From Bacteroidota bacterium (GTDB lineage: Bacteria > Bacteroidota > Bacteroidia > Palsa-948), in NCBI GenBank assembly GCA_016213405.1, contig JACRAM010000023.1, positions 1-39,902 on the forward strand: a DNA stretch of 39,902 nucleotides, in the 5' to 3' direction. Below, piece after piece: positions 16,032-24,443 of the stretch; position 1 is the first letter of the stretch; each line of letters opens with the position of its first letter. Below the pieces are notes generated by a model that saw only the letters and a program-made list of their open reading frames with translations, did no database searches and had not been told where the DNA came from. Made by a program: the position numbers and the translations under genes.

Positions 16032-16664
16032 TTGATAGAATTATTCAAACATATTCTTCATCTTGATTTTGAATGGCTGTTCCAGCAATACGGAACAGCA
16101 GTGTATGTAATTTTATTTATTGTTATTTTTATTGAGACGGGTGTAGTTGCTTTTCCGTTTCTCCCGGGCGATTCTCTTCTTTTTACTGCAGGGTTGTTTG
16201 CAAGACTCGGATATATGAATATTAGTTTTCTTCTTCTTCTTCTTCTTGTAGCAGCTGTGCTTGGCGATAATTCAAACTACTGGATTGGAAGAACTCTCGG
16301 ACTGAAAGTGCTGAAAATAAAACTAAGAGGAAAGAATATCGTTAAACAGGAATACCTGAACAAAACACATTCCTTCTATGAAAAATACGGAATAAAGACA
16401 ATAATTATGGCAAGGTTTGTTCCCATTGTACGAACTTTCGCACCATTCGTTGCGGGCATAGCACAAATGGATTATAAAAAATTTTTACCGTTTGATATTA
16501 TAGGAGGAGCCATATGGATTCTGAGTTTGACATTTGCCGGATATTTCCTGGGAGAAATTGAATGGATAAGAAAAAACATTGAACTGGTTGCGCTTGGAAT
16601 TATTTTCATTTCCATTCTTCCTATTATTTTTGAATATATGAAACACAAACTTGCGAAGAAATGA
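16032..16664 (+). CDS. DedA family membrane protein
   Basis: 210 residues; the only plausible start is TTG 16032, 6 bp after the rhodanese stop. Family motifs are visible: ETGVVAFPFLPGDSLLFTAG in the first half and the ARFVPIVRTFAPFVAG re-entrant segment, with Tyr/Gly-rich GDNSNYWIGR between. The SNARE-associated/VTT fold places it in the inner membrane. Some DedA proteins are flippases recycling undecaprenyl phosphate; others are linked to membrane potential and drug tolerance. Which applies here cannot be told. Its stop overlaps the aroE start by 4 nt (ATGA). Confidence 0.88.
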   Translation: MIELFKHILHLDFEWLFQQYGTAVYVILFIVIFIETGVVAFPFLPGDSLLFTAGLFARLGYMNISFLLLLLLVAAVLGDNSNYWIGRTLGLKVLKIKLRGKNIVKQEYLNKTHSFYEKYGIKTIIMARFVPIVRTFAPFVAGIAQMDYKKFLPFDIIGGAIWILSLTFAGYFLGEIEWIRKNIELVALGIIFISILPIIFEYMKHKLAKK

Positions 16665-17407
16665 AAACATACGGACTGATTGGTTTTCCTCTCTCTCACT
16701 CTTTCTCTCAAAAATACTTTACTGAAAAATTTAAGATTGAAAATATTCCAGATTGCGAATTCAGAAATTTTCTTTTAGATGACATAAATAAATTTCCAGA
16801 ACTCATTAAGTCTACACCATCGCTATGTGGATTAAGCATTACGATTCCTCATAAGCAGAATGTGATTAAGTTTCTGGATGTAGTGGATGCTTCTGCAAAA
16901 GAAATTGGCGCAGTAAACTGCATAAAACGATGGCAGATGGCGGATGGCGGATGGCGGATGGCTGGATACAACACAGATATTTTTGGTTTTGAGAAATCAT
17001 TAATTCCTCTTCTCAAATCTTATCATACACACGCTCTTATCTTAGGAACTGGCGGAGCAGCAAAAGCAGTAGTATATGTTTTAGATAAGCTTAAAATTAA
17101 ATTTAGGTATGTTTCAAGAACTATAAACCATTTATCTTACACAGAAATAAACCAAAAAATAATTCAAGAAAATTTATTAATTATCAATGCAACTCCTCTG
17201 GGAATGTTTCCTAACATTAATAACTATCCGAATATACCTTATAAGTTTCTTTCTTCAGCGCATTTGCTCTACGACCTAACTTACAATCCTGAAGAAACTC
17301 TATTCCTGAAAAAAGGGAAAGAAAATGGAGCGCAGGCAAAAAACGGATTGGAGATGCTACACCTGCAAGCTGAAAAGTCTTGGGAAATCTGGAACAGCCC
17401 ATCCTAA
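16661..17407 (+). CDS. aroE: Shikimate dehydrogenase
   Basis: 248 residues, slightly short for the family. It reduces 3-dehydroshikimate to shikimate with NADPH. The substrate site is seen in GFPLSHSFSQ, the catalytic Lys in SITIPHKQNV, and Asn/Asp in GAVNCI and GYNTDIFGF. The nucleotide loop is LILGTGGAAKAVVYVL, followed by INATPLGMFPN, YDLTYNPEET and NGLEMLHLQA. Between GAVNCI and GYNTD, where most homologues have a short variable turn, sits a stretch encoded by four tandem heptamers (16930-16964). It is translationally coupled to the DedA gene. Confidence 0.92.
   Translation: MKTYGLIGFPLSHSFSQKYFTEKFKIENIPDCEFRNFLLDDINKFPELIKSTPSLCGLSITIPHKQNVIKFLDVVDASAKEIGAVNCIKRWQMADGGWRMAGYNTDIFGFEKSLIPLLKSYHTHALILGTGGAAKAVVYVLDKLKIKFRYVSRTINHLSYTEINQKIIQENLLIINATPLGMFPNINNYPNIPYKFLSSAHLLYDLTYNPEETLFLKKGKENGAQAKNGLEMLHLQAEKSWEIWNSPS
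16930..16964. repeat. Heptamer array inside aroE
   Basis: ATGGCAG, then ATGGCGG three times, then ATGGCTG: an exact 7-nt period over 35 nt with a single arm. It encodes about residues 90-102 (RWQMADGGWRMAG) in a surface turn between two active-site motifs. Confidence 0.9.
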
Positions 17408-17433
17408 ATCCTTCCCAAAGGGATGGACTTTAT

Positions 17434-17441
17434 TAACTTTG
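17434..17441 (+). promoter_or_regulatory. -7 promoter box, near-leaderless, for uvrB
   Basis: TAACTTTG ends 5 nt before ATG 17447. The protein family begins right at that ATG, so the box cannot be coding; the transcript is predicted to have almost no leader. Confidence 0.55.
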
Positions 17442-17446
17442 TATTG

Positions 17447-19459
17447 ATGAATTTTAATCTCACATCCTCATTTTACCCCACAGGCGACCAGCCAGATGCA
17501 ATCAAACAATTGGTGAAAGGCGTGAATAACAAAATGTCTTTTCAAACTCTGCTTGGCGTAACAGGTTCAGGAAAAACTTTTACAGTGGCGAATGTGATTC
17601 AGCAGACTCAAAAACCAACGCTCGTGCTCAGCCACAACAAAACACTCGCTGCACAATTATTCGGTGAGTTCAAGCAATTCTTTCCAAAGAATGCAGTGGA
17701 ATATTTTGTTTCTTACTATGATTATTACCAGCCGGAAGCATTTCTTCCTTCAAGCAATACTTATATTGAAAAAGATTTAGCGATCAACGATGAGATAGAA
17801 AAATTTCGCCTGAGCGCTACTTCCGCCTTGCTCTCCGGCAGAAGGGATGTAATTGTGATTTCATCCGTGAGTTGCATTTACGGCATCGGAAATCCTGCAG
17901 AGTTTCATAAAAATATTGTATCCATAAAAAAAGGAGATAAGATCAGCAGAAATAAATTTCTTCATCAATTAGTTGCTTCCCTATATTCAAGAACAGAAAT
18001 AGATTTCAATCGTGGAAACTTTCGTGTGAAAGGAGATACTGTTGATGTGAATCTTGCCTATGCGGATTATTCCGTTCGCATATTATTTTTCGGAGATGAG
18101 ATAGAGGAAATTAAAACTTTTGAAACATCTACAGGAAGGATGATGGAAAAGTTTGACAGCTACATAATTTATCCTGCAAATATTTTTGTCACATCACCTG
18201 ACACCATCAATAAGGCTATCTCTAACATTCAACTCGATTTGGGCAAACAAGTTGATTATTATACCGAAATCGGAAAAGCAGAAGAAGCAAAACGTTTGTA
18301 CGACCGCGTTACGCACGATGTAGAGATGATGAAAGAACTCGGTTATTGTTCGGGAATAGAAAACTACTCGCGCTACTTTGACGGAAGAAAACCAGGCACC
18401 CGTCCGTTCTGCCTGCTGGATTATTTCCCGGATGATTTCCTGATGGTGATCGATGAAAGCCACGCCACCATTCCGCAGATACATGCGATGTATGGAGGCG
18501 ACCGCTCGCGCAAAGAAGTTCTGGTGGAATATGGCTTCCGCCTTCCCGCAGCTATGGATAATCGCCCGCTCAAGTTTGACGAGTTTGAACAACTTTTGAA
18601 TCAGGTAATTTTTGTGAGCGCAACACCTTCTGAGTTTGAATTAAAATTATCCGAAGGGATTGTAGTGGAGCAACTAATCCGACCTACAGGTTTGCTTGAT
18701 CCGATGATTGAAATTCGTTCCACACAAAATCAAATTGACGATTTGCTGGAAGAAATAAGAATAGTAGCAGAGCGTGATGAACGCGTACTCGTCACCACAC
18801 TCACAAAAAGAATGGCAGAAGAACTCGCCAAATTTCTTGCCAACGCTGGAGTGCGCTGCCGTTATATTCATTCTGACATTGACACAATGGAGCGCGTGGA
18901 AATACTCAGAGATTTGCGTCTTGGTTTATTTGATGTTCTCGTTGGGATAAATCTTTTACGCGAAGGATTGGATTTGCCTGAAGTCTCCCTTGTTGCAATT
19001 CTTGACGCTGATAAAGAAGGATTCCTTCGTTCGGAGCGCTCACTCGTGCAAGTAACAGGAAGATCCGCGCGCAACGTGAATGGAAAAGTTATCATGTACG
19101 GAGATAAAATTACCGACTCCATGCAAAAAACCATGGATGAAACTACACGCAGAAGAAAAAAACAAATTGAATATAATTACAAACACAACATTACCCCACA
19201 GTCCATCATAAAAGCAAAAAGCAAATTAACTCCTTTAGGAGGAGGCGCAGGAGGAACATCTCCATATGCCTATATAGAAAAAGAAACTCTTGATTACGCA
19301 GCCGACCCTGTTACCCAATACATGACGCAGGAACAAGTTGAAAAAGTAATTTTAAAACTGAGAAAAGAAATCTCCCGTGCGGCAAAAGAAATGGATTTTA
19401 TGGAAGCCGCCAGATTGAGGGACGAACTGTTTGCAATGGAGAAAAAATTAAAAAAATAA
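17447..19459 (+). CDS. uvrB: Excinuclease ABC subunit B
   Basis: 670 residues from ATG 17447 (MNFNLTSSFYPTGDQPDAIKQLVKG, the family's usual beginning). UvrB receives damaged DNA from UvrA and recruits UvrC in nucleotide excision repair. Walker A GVTGSGKT, the beta-hairpin VSYYDYYQPEAFLPSSNTYIEKD, helicase motif II DESHATIPQIHAMYGGDRSRK, and motifs V-VI (GINLLREGLDLPEVSLVAILDADKEG, QVTGRSARN) are all intact. The C-terminal UVR motif EMDFMEAARLRDELFAMEKKL, which binds UvrC, is present. The in-frame ATG at 17423 is rejected because it precedes the promoter box. Confidence 0.97.
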   Translation: MNFNLTSSFYPTGDQPDAIKQLVKGVNNKMSFQTLLGVTGSGKTFTVANVIQQTQKPTLVLSHNKTLAAQLFGEFKQFFPKNAVEYFVSYYDYYQPEAFLPSSNTYIEKDLAINDEIEKFRLSATSALLSGRRDVIVISSVSCIYGIGNPAEFHKNIVSIKKGDKISRNKFLHQLVASLYSRTEIDFNRGNFRVKGDTVDVNLAYADYSVRILFFGDEIEEIKTFETSTGRMMEKFDSYIIYPANIFVTSPDTINKAISNIQLDLGKQVDYYTEIGKAEEAKRLYDRVTHDVEMMKELGYCSGIENYSRYFDGRKPGTRPFCLLDYFPDDFLMVIDESHATIPQIHAMYGGDRSRKEVLVEYGFRLPAAMDNRPLKFDEFEQLLNQVIFVSATPSEFELKLSEGIVVEQLIRPTGLLDPMIEIRSTQNQIDDLLEEIRIVAERDERVLVTTLTKRMAEELAKFLANAGVRCRYIHSDIDTMERVEILRDLRLGLFDVLVGINLLREGLDLPEVSLVAILDADKEGFLRSERSLVQVTGRSARNVNGKVIMYGDKITDSMQKTMDETTRRRKKQIEYNYKHNITPQSIIKAKSKLTPLGGGAGGTSPYAYIEKETLDYAADPVTQYMTQEQVEKVILKLRKEISRAAKEMDFMEAARLRDELFAMEKKLKK

Positions 19460-19482
19460 TTTTTTTGTTCTCTTTATTATTT

Positions 19483-19490
19483 TATCTTTG
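19483..19490 (+). promoter_or_regulatory. -7 promoter box for the 19514 gene
   Basis: TATCTTTG matches TAnnTTTG, with TTTG at 19464-19467 upstream (15-nt spacer, shorter than usual). A leader of about 20 nt precedes ATG 19514. Confidence 0.5.
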
Positions 19491-19513
19491 TTTAACAATT
19501 AAATTTCACGCAA

Positions 19514-20470
19514 ATGAAAATACTATTACCAATTATTCTTTCCCTCACGTTTATCACAAGTATTTCCTTTTCTCAATGCTATACAGCCGATTCAATACTC
19601 TATGCTCCGGAAAGCAATGCAGGAACTCCTGCTCTAGTAAACATAGACGATCAGTGGTCCGGAGTAATTCCAATCGGATTTACTTTTTGTTTTTATGGAG
19701 ATACTTTCAACCAGTGTGTCATCGGCTCCAATGAAGTTATTTCTTTTAATTTGGCAAACGCAAGCGGATATAATACATGGCCCATCAGCGCTGCCATTCC
19801 TTCTACAACTCCGGCCGATTTATTAAACTCCATCATGGCTCCATGGCAGGATGTGGATGCTTCATTAGGAGGCGCCATTACCTACAATACAAGTGGAACT
19901 ACTCCCAACCGGAAATTTGTTGTGTCATTTAACAACATACCGATGTTTTCTGCTACATGCAATAATTTGACTTCAACGAGCCAGATAATTCTTTATGAAA
20001 CTTCAAACGTAATCGAAATACATATTCTCAACAAAGATACTTGCACTACATGGAACAGCGGTGCGGCTATTGAAGGAATACAAGATGCTACCGGCACTCT
20101 GGCACTCGCAGTTCCCGGCAGAAATTATCCGACTCAATGGGTGGCAACTAATGATGGATACAGATTCACTCCCGGTTGCGCACCCTGCGGCAATCCGATT
20201 TCAGTAAATGAAAACAATCAATCTGAAGATGTGTTGATTTATCCAAATCCTGCCGGCAATGAAGTGACCCTATCGCTTCCTTCAAATCAAAAAGAAAAAT
20301 TTTCTTTAGTTATGCGAAACGTTCTTGGACAGGAAATTTTGAATCTGAAAAATATTTCCGGAACTACACAAATCAACATTGCAAATATTCATAACGGAAT
20401 ATACCTAATAGAACTTACTTCAAATAATTCTGAGAGAAGGATTGTTGAAAAACTTGTAGTTGAAAAATAA
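19514..20470 (+). CDS. Secreted protein with T9SS type A sorting domain, nidogen-like body
   Basis: 318 residues. Signal peptide 1-20 (ending SFSQ). The body (about 21-230) contains IPIGFTFCFYGDTFNQCVIGSNEVISF and NRKFVVSFNNIPMF, a pattern seen in nidogen-like/PKD-associated extracellular beta-sandwiches of Bacteroidota. Cysteines are numerous (CAPCG). The C-terminal 80 residues hold VLIYPNPAGNEVTLSL, VLGQEILNL and NGIYLIELTSN, a complete type A sorting domain. It is monocistronic. Its stop (20468-20470) directly abuts the stop of the convergent gene with no terminator between. Confidence 0.85.
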   Translation: MKILLPIILSLTFITSISFSQCYTADSILYAPESNAGTPALVNIDDQWSGVIPIGFTFCFYGDTFNQCVIGSNEVISFNLANASGYNTWPISAAIPSTTPADLLNSIMAPWQDVDASLGGAITYNTSGTTPNRKFVVSFNNIPMFSATCNNLTSTSQIILYETSNVIEIHILNKDTCTTWNSGAAIEGIQDATGTLALAVPGRNYPTQWVATNDGYRFTPGCAPCGNPISVNENNQSEDVLIYPNPAGNEVTLSLPSNQKEKFSLVMRNVLGQEILNLKNISGTTQINIANIHNGIYLIELTSNNSERRIVEKLVVEK

Positions 20471-21823
20471 TTACGGGAATTTAATCCCGCTGCATTCAGG
20501 GCAATTCACCCATGGAACTGTTGCATTGTATTTTGAATTAATCGCACGTATAAATTCATTGGCAACAAGCACATACCCCTTTTGATTGGGATGATAACCA
20601 TCCAGTGAAAAAAATCCTCCGCTCACAAACTCCGCGTTGAAATCCTCTCCATCCCATTTTATTCCTGTTTGAACTTTTTTGAAATACGCATTCATATCCA
20701 CTAAGGCGAGTTTATATTTCTGCGCCATTACTGTAATTACATTATTGTAGTCAGCAATAATCTGGTTAACCACTTTAACCTCTGAAGTATCTAAAACATA
20801 TTGGTCTGGCATTGGAGTAAACGCTCCAAGAAAATTACATTTCATTGAATCTATCGGCACACTGAGCAAAATATAATCTCCGTTTCTCATTTTGCGGTAG
20901 CCGGGAGGTGGAGCCGTTGAAGCAGGGTCTTCTATCATAAAACCATTTTTTCCTATTTGAAAAGCTGTAGAACCGGAATATAAAGAATCGCCAAAGTATA
21001 GCATATTAAGAGAATCTTTAAGATTCCTGGTGAGTTCAAGACCATCCCAAGGTATAGTTGTGTAAAAAGGAAATGAAGTAAAATCAGGAATATTCGCAAT
21101 CACTCCCTGTGAGGGAAGTTGCGAAAGAACAGAGTCAAGTTTTGTATAGAAGGATGAAGGAGAAAGAATGGTAGTGCTATAAGCGCCATGACTCACATAA
21201 TCATAAACATCTTCCATGCCTGCCCACAAAGCAAAAAATGTTGGCTGTTGCGCTTTCGCATCGCTGAGCATAGTGGAGACTCCTGCGCTACTGGCAAAAC
21301 GAGCGTAATACGGATTGCTATTTCCTGAATTTCCGAGAGAAGAATTAGTATAATCAGAAATTTTCGCAAAAGGCACTCCGAAGTTTTGAAAGTTGCCGCT
21401 CTGATGCTGCAAATAAATTCCGGCAGAAGAAATATTGAAATCATCTTTTATGGGAAACAAAGAAGAAACTCCCTTGCAATCTGCTTTGAAACGAAGCTTG
21501 CTTGATGTTTCAAAATCACTTTCCCACGACTTTGGATTTAGTCCAAGTCCGGAATTATCCGGCATGAATGGCTGAACAAATTCAGCGGGTCCTCCTGCAA
21601 GGTGAATGTATTTTGCCAGTTGATAGGCAAGCGAATATTGCTGTCCGTCTTTATACAACGCGCCATCCTGATATCCAGCAATGAAACTTCCGCCTAATGC
21701 AATGAATTTTGAAAAGTCGGCATCGCCTGATGAAGGTTCAGGGTTTTTCAAATTGGGACGGCAAGTAGAAAGTAAGAAGTAAGAAGTAAGAAGTAAGAAA
21801 TAAATACAAATTTTAGTTTTCAT
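20471..21823 (-). CDS. SGNH/GDSL-like lipoprotein hydrolase
   Basis: 450 residues. The signal ends in the lipobox LLST-C21, so it should be a lipoprotein. After a short linker, FIALGGSFIAGYQDGALY resembles block I of SGNH hydrolases with S46 as nucleophile (GGS instead of GDS). Near the C-terminus, LDGYHPNQKGYVLVANEFI supplies D408 and H411, the usual Asp-x-x-His block V. Such enzymes cleave esters, often lipids or acetylated sugars. A CPEC motif lies in the last 15 residues. The signal region is encoded by tandem heptamers. It is the last gene of a minus-strand group with two T9SS esterases and a FadL-like porin. Confidence 0.8.
   Translation of the reverse strand: MKTKICIYFLLLTSYFLLSTCRPNLKNPEPSSGDADFSKFIALGGSFIAGYQDGALYKDGQQYSLAYQLAKYIHLAGGPAEFVQPFMPDNSGLGLNPKSWESDFETSSKLRFKADCKGVSSLFPIKDDFNISSAGIYLQHQSGNFQNFGVPFAKISDYTNSSLGNSGNSNPYYARFASSAGVSTMLSDAKAQQPTFFALWAGMEDVYDYVSHGAYSTTILSPSSFYTKLDSVLSQLPSQGVIANIPDFTSFPFYTTIPWDGLELTRNLKDSLNMLYFGDSLYSGSTAFQIGKNGFMIEDPASTAPPPGYRKMRNGDYILLSVPIDSMKCNFLGAFTPMPDQYVLDTSEVKVVNQIIADYNNVITVMAQKYKLALVDMNAYFKKVQTGIKWDGEDFNAEFVSGGFFSLDGYHPNQKGYVLVANEFIRAINSKYNATVPWVNCPECSGIKFP
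21764..21805. repeat. Heptamer array in lipoprotein signal-peptide codons
   Basis: AGTAGAA, four perfect AGTAAGA units, then AATAAAT: 42 nt with exact 7-nt period. On the minus strand it encodes residues about 7-20 (YFLLLTSYFLLST), nearly the whole hydrophobic core and lipobox. Confidence 0.92.
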
Positions 21824-21835
21824 GAGTCCACGCTT

Positions 21836-23125
21836 TTAGTCAGTGAAAATAATTTTTGTTGTAAATGATTCTCCTGCATCGGTTTTCAATTTCAGAAGAT
21901 AAATACCAGATTGAATTCCATTTCTCATGATGAGGTAATTATCACTGTTGAAATTAAATTCATTTATTTTTCTTCCCGTGATGTCAAGAATTTCCCCAAA
22001 AAAATTTCTTCCTTTCGTTTCCAATAACGTAAGAGTCAAATTTTCTGAAGCGGGATTGGGATAAAGAAATACTTTTTCATTAGTCAAAACAATATCATTT
22101 GTTCCTGCATTCAAAATACATGCAGGAGTATTGGGAAGGTTCGTAAGGCATAGAGGACTGTTCGTATAATCGACTGTATTAGATGGGATACATCCCATCT
22201 GTTTATAAAGAAAATCGCTTGCAAGAACGATGGTTGTATCAATATTAATGGTATCACCTGGAGAACCATGATCCTGTCCATAAAATGTATGTACAGGATT
22301 ATAAAGCCCTATGTGATTTGCGCGCTGAACCATTGTTCCAAGTCCGTGAATGATCATGATTTTGAAAGAGATTAAGTAAACAAAGTCCGAGCAGTAAGGA
22401 ACTGTATTATCATTATTTCCCTGCAAACTCACCATATTTTTATCACCCGGTTTCATCCAGCATGTATCGGCAATCGCACCACAAATATTAATAATCGCTT
22501 TTACATCGGAAGAATAACCGGAGTTGCCGCTGGCTCCTTCAAGTCCACCAACAATAGTTGTATCGATAGTAGATGGAATTTCTGCCGGCTGGTCAAGATA
22601 CGCATAATGCACTGCCATGATTGCTCCAGCAGAAGCGCCACCAATAAAAATCATGTTTGGATCTATTTTATAACTATTCGTGGTTGCAGCATCTTTCCTG
22701 AAGAAGCGGACGGATGCTTTCATATCCTGAGTTGCGCGCCAAACTGCTCTCATCGCATGAATGCTGTCAATCGGAAAACCTATTCCTAACCTGTAATTAA
22801 TTGACACAGCCACATAGCCGCGCTTCGCCATTTCCATACATATATATGACATATCCCTTTTATCTCCGCCCATAAAACTTCCGCCATGAGCCAAAATAAT
22901 TAACGGGCGAATTGCCGCAGTGTCACCGGTTGGCTGGTAAACATTCAATTTAAGTATTTCTGTCTGATTGTTGATATTTGTGTTCGAGCCATAAACAACA
23001 GTGCTGTCTATAGTCACATTACTAAACACAACCGTATCATACCGCGAAGAGCCGCAATAGTTCTGAGCGAAAAGAATGTAAGAAGTCAGAAGACAGGTGG
23101 CAGAAGTGATGAAAAGTTTTTTCAT
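21836..23125 (-). CDS. Secreted alpha/beta-hydrolase esterase with T9SS domain (copy 2)
   Basis: 429 residues. Signal peptide 1-20, then CGSSRYD. The hydrolase domain has the oxyanion motif AHGGSFMGGDKRD (80-82) and nucleophile elbow GGASAGA with S165, as in bacterial carboxylesterase/BD-FAE-type enzymes; the acid and histidine probably lie around YCSDF and YGQDHG. The end carries LYPNPASENLTLTL, ILDITGRKINEF and SGIYLLKLKTD, a type A T9SS domain. It is a clear tandem paralogue of 23137-24411, 11 bp upstream, with near-identical layout (AVWRATQDMKASVRFFRKDAATTN). The two were produced by gene duplication and have diverged. Confidence 0.87.
   Translation of the reverse strand: MKKLFITSATCLLTSYILFAQNYCGSSRYDTVVFSNVTIDSTVVYGSNTNINNQTEILKLNVYQPTGDTAAIRPLIILAHGGSFMGGDKRDMSYICMEMAKRGYVAVSINYRLGIGFPIDSIHAMRAVWRATQDMKASVRFFRKDAATTNSYKIDPNMIFIGGASAGAIMAVHYAYLDQPAEIPSTIDTTIVGGLEGASGNSGYSSDVKAIINICGAIADTCWMKPGDKNMVSLQGNNDNTVPYCSDFVYLISFKIMIIHGLGTMVQRANHIGLYNPVHTFYGQDHGSPGDTINIDTTIVLASDFLYKQMGCIPSNTVDYTNSPLCLTNLPNTPACILNAGTNDIVLTNEKVFLYPNPASENLTLTLLETKGRNFFGEILDITGRKINEFNFNSDNYLIMRNGIQSGIYLLKLKTDAGESFTTKIIFTD
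23078..23112. repeat. Degenerate heptamer array in esterase signal-peptide codons
   Basis: GTAAGAA, GTCAGAA, GACAGGT, GGCAGAA, GTGATGA: a 7-nt period with drift. It encodes about residues 5-16 of the 21836-23125 protein. Confidence 0.6.
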
Positions 23126-23136
23126 TCGGAGAGAAA

Positions 23137-24411
23137 TTATTTTTCTGTGAATATAACTTTCGTTGCAAAAAATTCATTCTCATTTGAAATTAATTTCAAG
23201 AAATAAATTCCTGCGGGAATGTTCCCTCTTTCAATAGTAATGTTATGTCCAGAAAAATTGATCTGCTGAATCTTTCTTCCTGTAATGTCGGTGATATCAG
23301 CAGAAAAAGTTTTTCCTCTCGCATCAGCAATCGTAAGCTGAAAGCTTTCTGAAGCCGGATTAGGATACAGGGAAACATTTTCAGCACCCAAAACTACATT
23401 CTCAATTCCAGTTACACCCGGAACACAGGTTTGATTGTTTATGTAAATGTCAGGGTTGCCGGAAGGAGTGCATCCTAATTTCTTGTACAGGAAATCGCTG
23501 ACAAGGTTACATGTTGAATCCATATTAGCGGCAAGAATATCCGCATCATGATCCAATCCGTAGTAAGTATGAATGGGGTTTTCAAGACCGATATTGAAAC
23601 AGCGAATGTGCATGTTGCCCCCACCGCTCACATACATAATAGGAAAACCAGAAACATAAATCATGGCGTAACAATAAGGAACAGTGCCGTCAACATTTCC
23701 CTGTGCGGTTACCATCGGCTCATCGCCCGGCTTTATCCATAAAGTATCGCCAACAGCTCCAGCAAGATTCAATACTCCATTTATCGCGGTAGAATATCCC
23801 GGGTTGCCGCTGCTTCCTTCTAATCCACCAAGAGTTGTAGTGTCAATAGCAGAAGGAACTTCAGATGACTGGTCGAGATACGCATAGTGAACTCCCATGA
23901 AAGCGCCTGCGGAATAACCTCCGGCAAAAACATAATTGGGGTCTACCTTATAAGTATTGGTTGTAGCAGCATCCTGACGGAAGAAACGCACTGCCGCTTT
24001 CATATCCTGCGTGGCGCGCCAAACAGCTTTCTGCGCGCTTGCCTGATTGATGGGAAAACCCATTCCTAACCGGTAGTCAATGGAAGCAACCACATAACCA
24101 CGCTTGGCAAAGCGTGTACAGAAATCAATGGCATACGAATCGGTTTTGGAGCCGCCAATAAAACTTCCTCCGTGCGCAAAAACAATAACGGGACGCATGG
24201 GAGCGACATCACCGGTAGGTTCATAAATATCCATCTTTAATATCGTCATCGTGCTATTCAAATTCAGGTTTTGTCCGTACGTAACATTGCTTGTAGTCGT
24301 CACAGTGCTGAACATTTCGGTATCATACCTTGATGAACCGCAATACGTTTGAGCCATAAGCGCTGTTGAGATGATGAGGGGCGATGTGAGAGTGAGTAGG
24401 ATTTTTTTCAT
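23137..24411 (-). CDS. Secreted alpha/beta-hydrolase esterase with T9SS domain (copy 1)
   Basis: 424 residues. Signal peptide 1-20 (ending LMAQ), then CGSSRYD as in its paralogue. The oxyanion loop is AHGGSFIGGSKTD; the nucleophile elbow is GGYSAGA with S167; a YGLDHDADIL segment near the end of the domain may hold the histidine. The C-terminus has LYPNPASESFQLTI, ITDITGRKIQQI and PAGIYFLKLIS, a type A sorting domain. It probably hydrolyses esters at the cell surface. It lies 33 bp downstream of the FadL-like gene and 11 bp upstream of the second esterase. Confidence 0.87.
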   Translation of the reverse strand: MKKILLTLTSPLIISTALMAQTYCGSSRYDTEMFSTVTTTSNVTYGQNLNLNSTMTILKMDIYEPTGDVAPMRPVIVFAHGGSFIGGSKTDSYAIDFCTRFAKRGYVVASIDYRLGMGFPINQASAQKAVWRATQDMKAAVRFFRQDAATTNTYKVDPNYVFAGGYSAGAFMGVHYAYLDQSSEVPSAIDTTTLGGLEGSSGNPGYSTAINGVLNLAGAVGDTLWIKPGDEPMVTAQGNVDGTVPYCYAMIYVSGFPIMYVSGGGNMHIRCFNIGLENPIHTYYGLDHDADILAANMDSTCNLVSDFLYKKLGCTPSGNPDIYINNQTCVPGVTGIENVVLGAENVSLYPNPASESFQLTIADARGKTFSADITDITGRKIQQINFSGHNITIERGNIPAGIYFLKLISNENEFFATKVIFTEK

Positions 24412-24443
24412 GTATATATGTTTATTTGTTTGTTTATTATTTC

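Noticed and set aside
21764-21805. Possible CRISPR-like direct repeats
   Set aside because: The units are 7 nt and contiguous with no spacers, and they lie in a signal-peptide coding region; no cas gene is in the window.
24361-24411. Possible array in the signal peptide of the upstream esterase
   Set aside because: G/A/T-rich words suggest a period but no consistent lag of 7 or 8 could be set.
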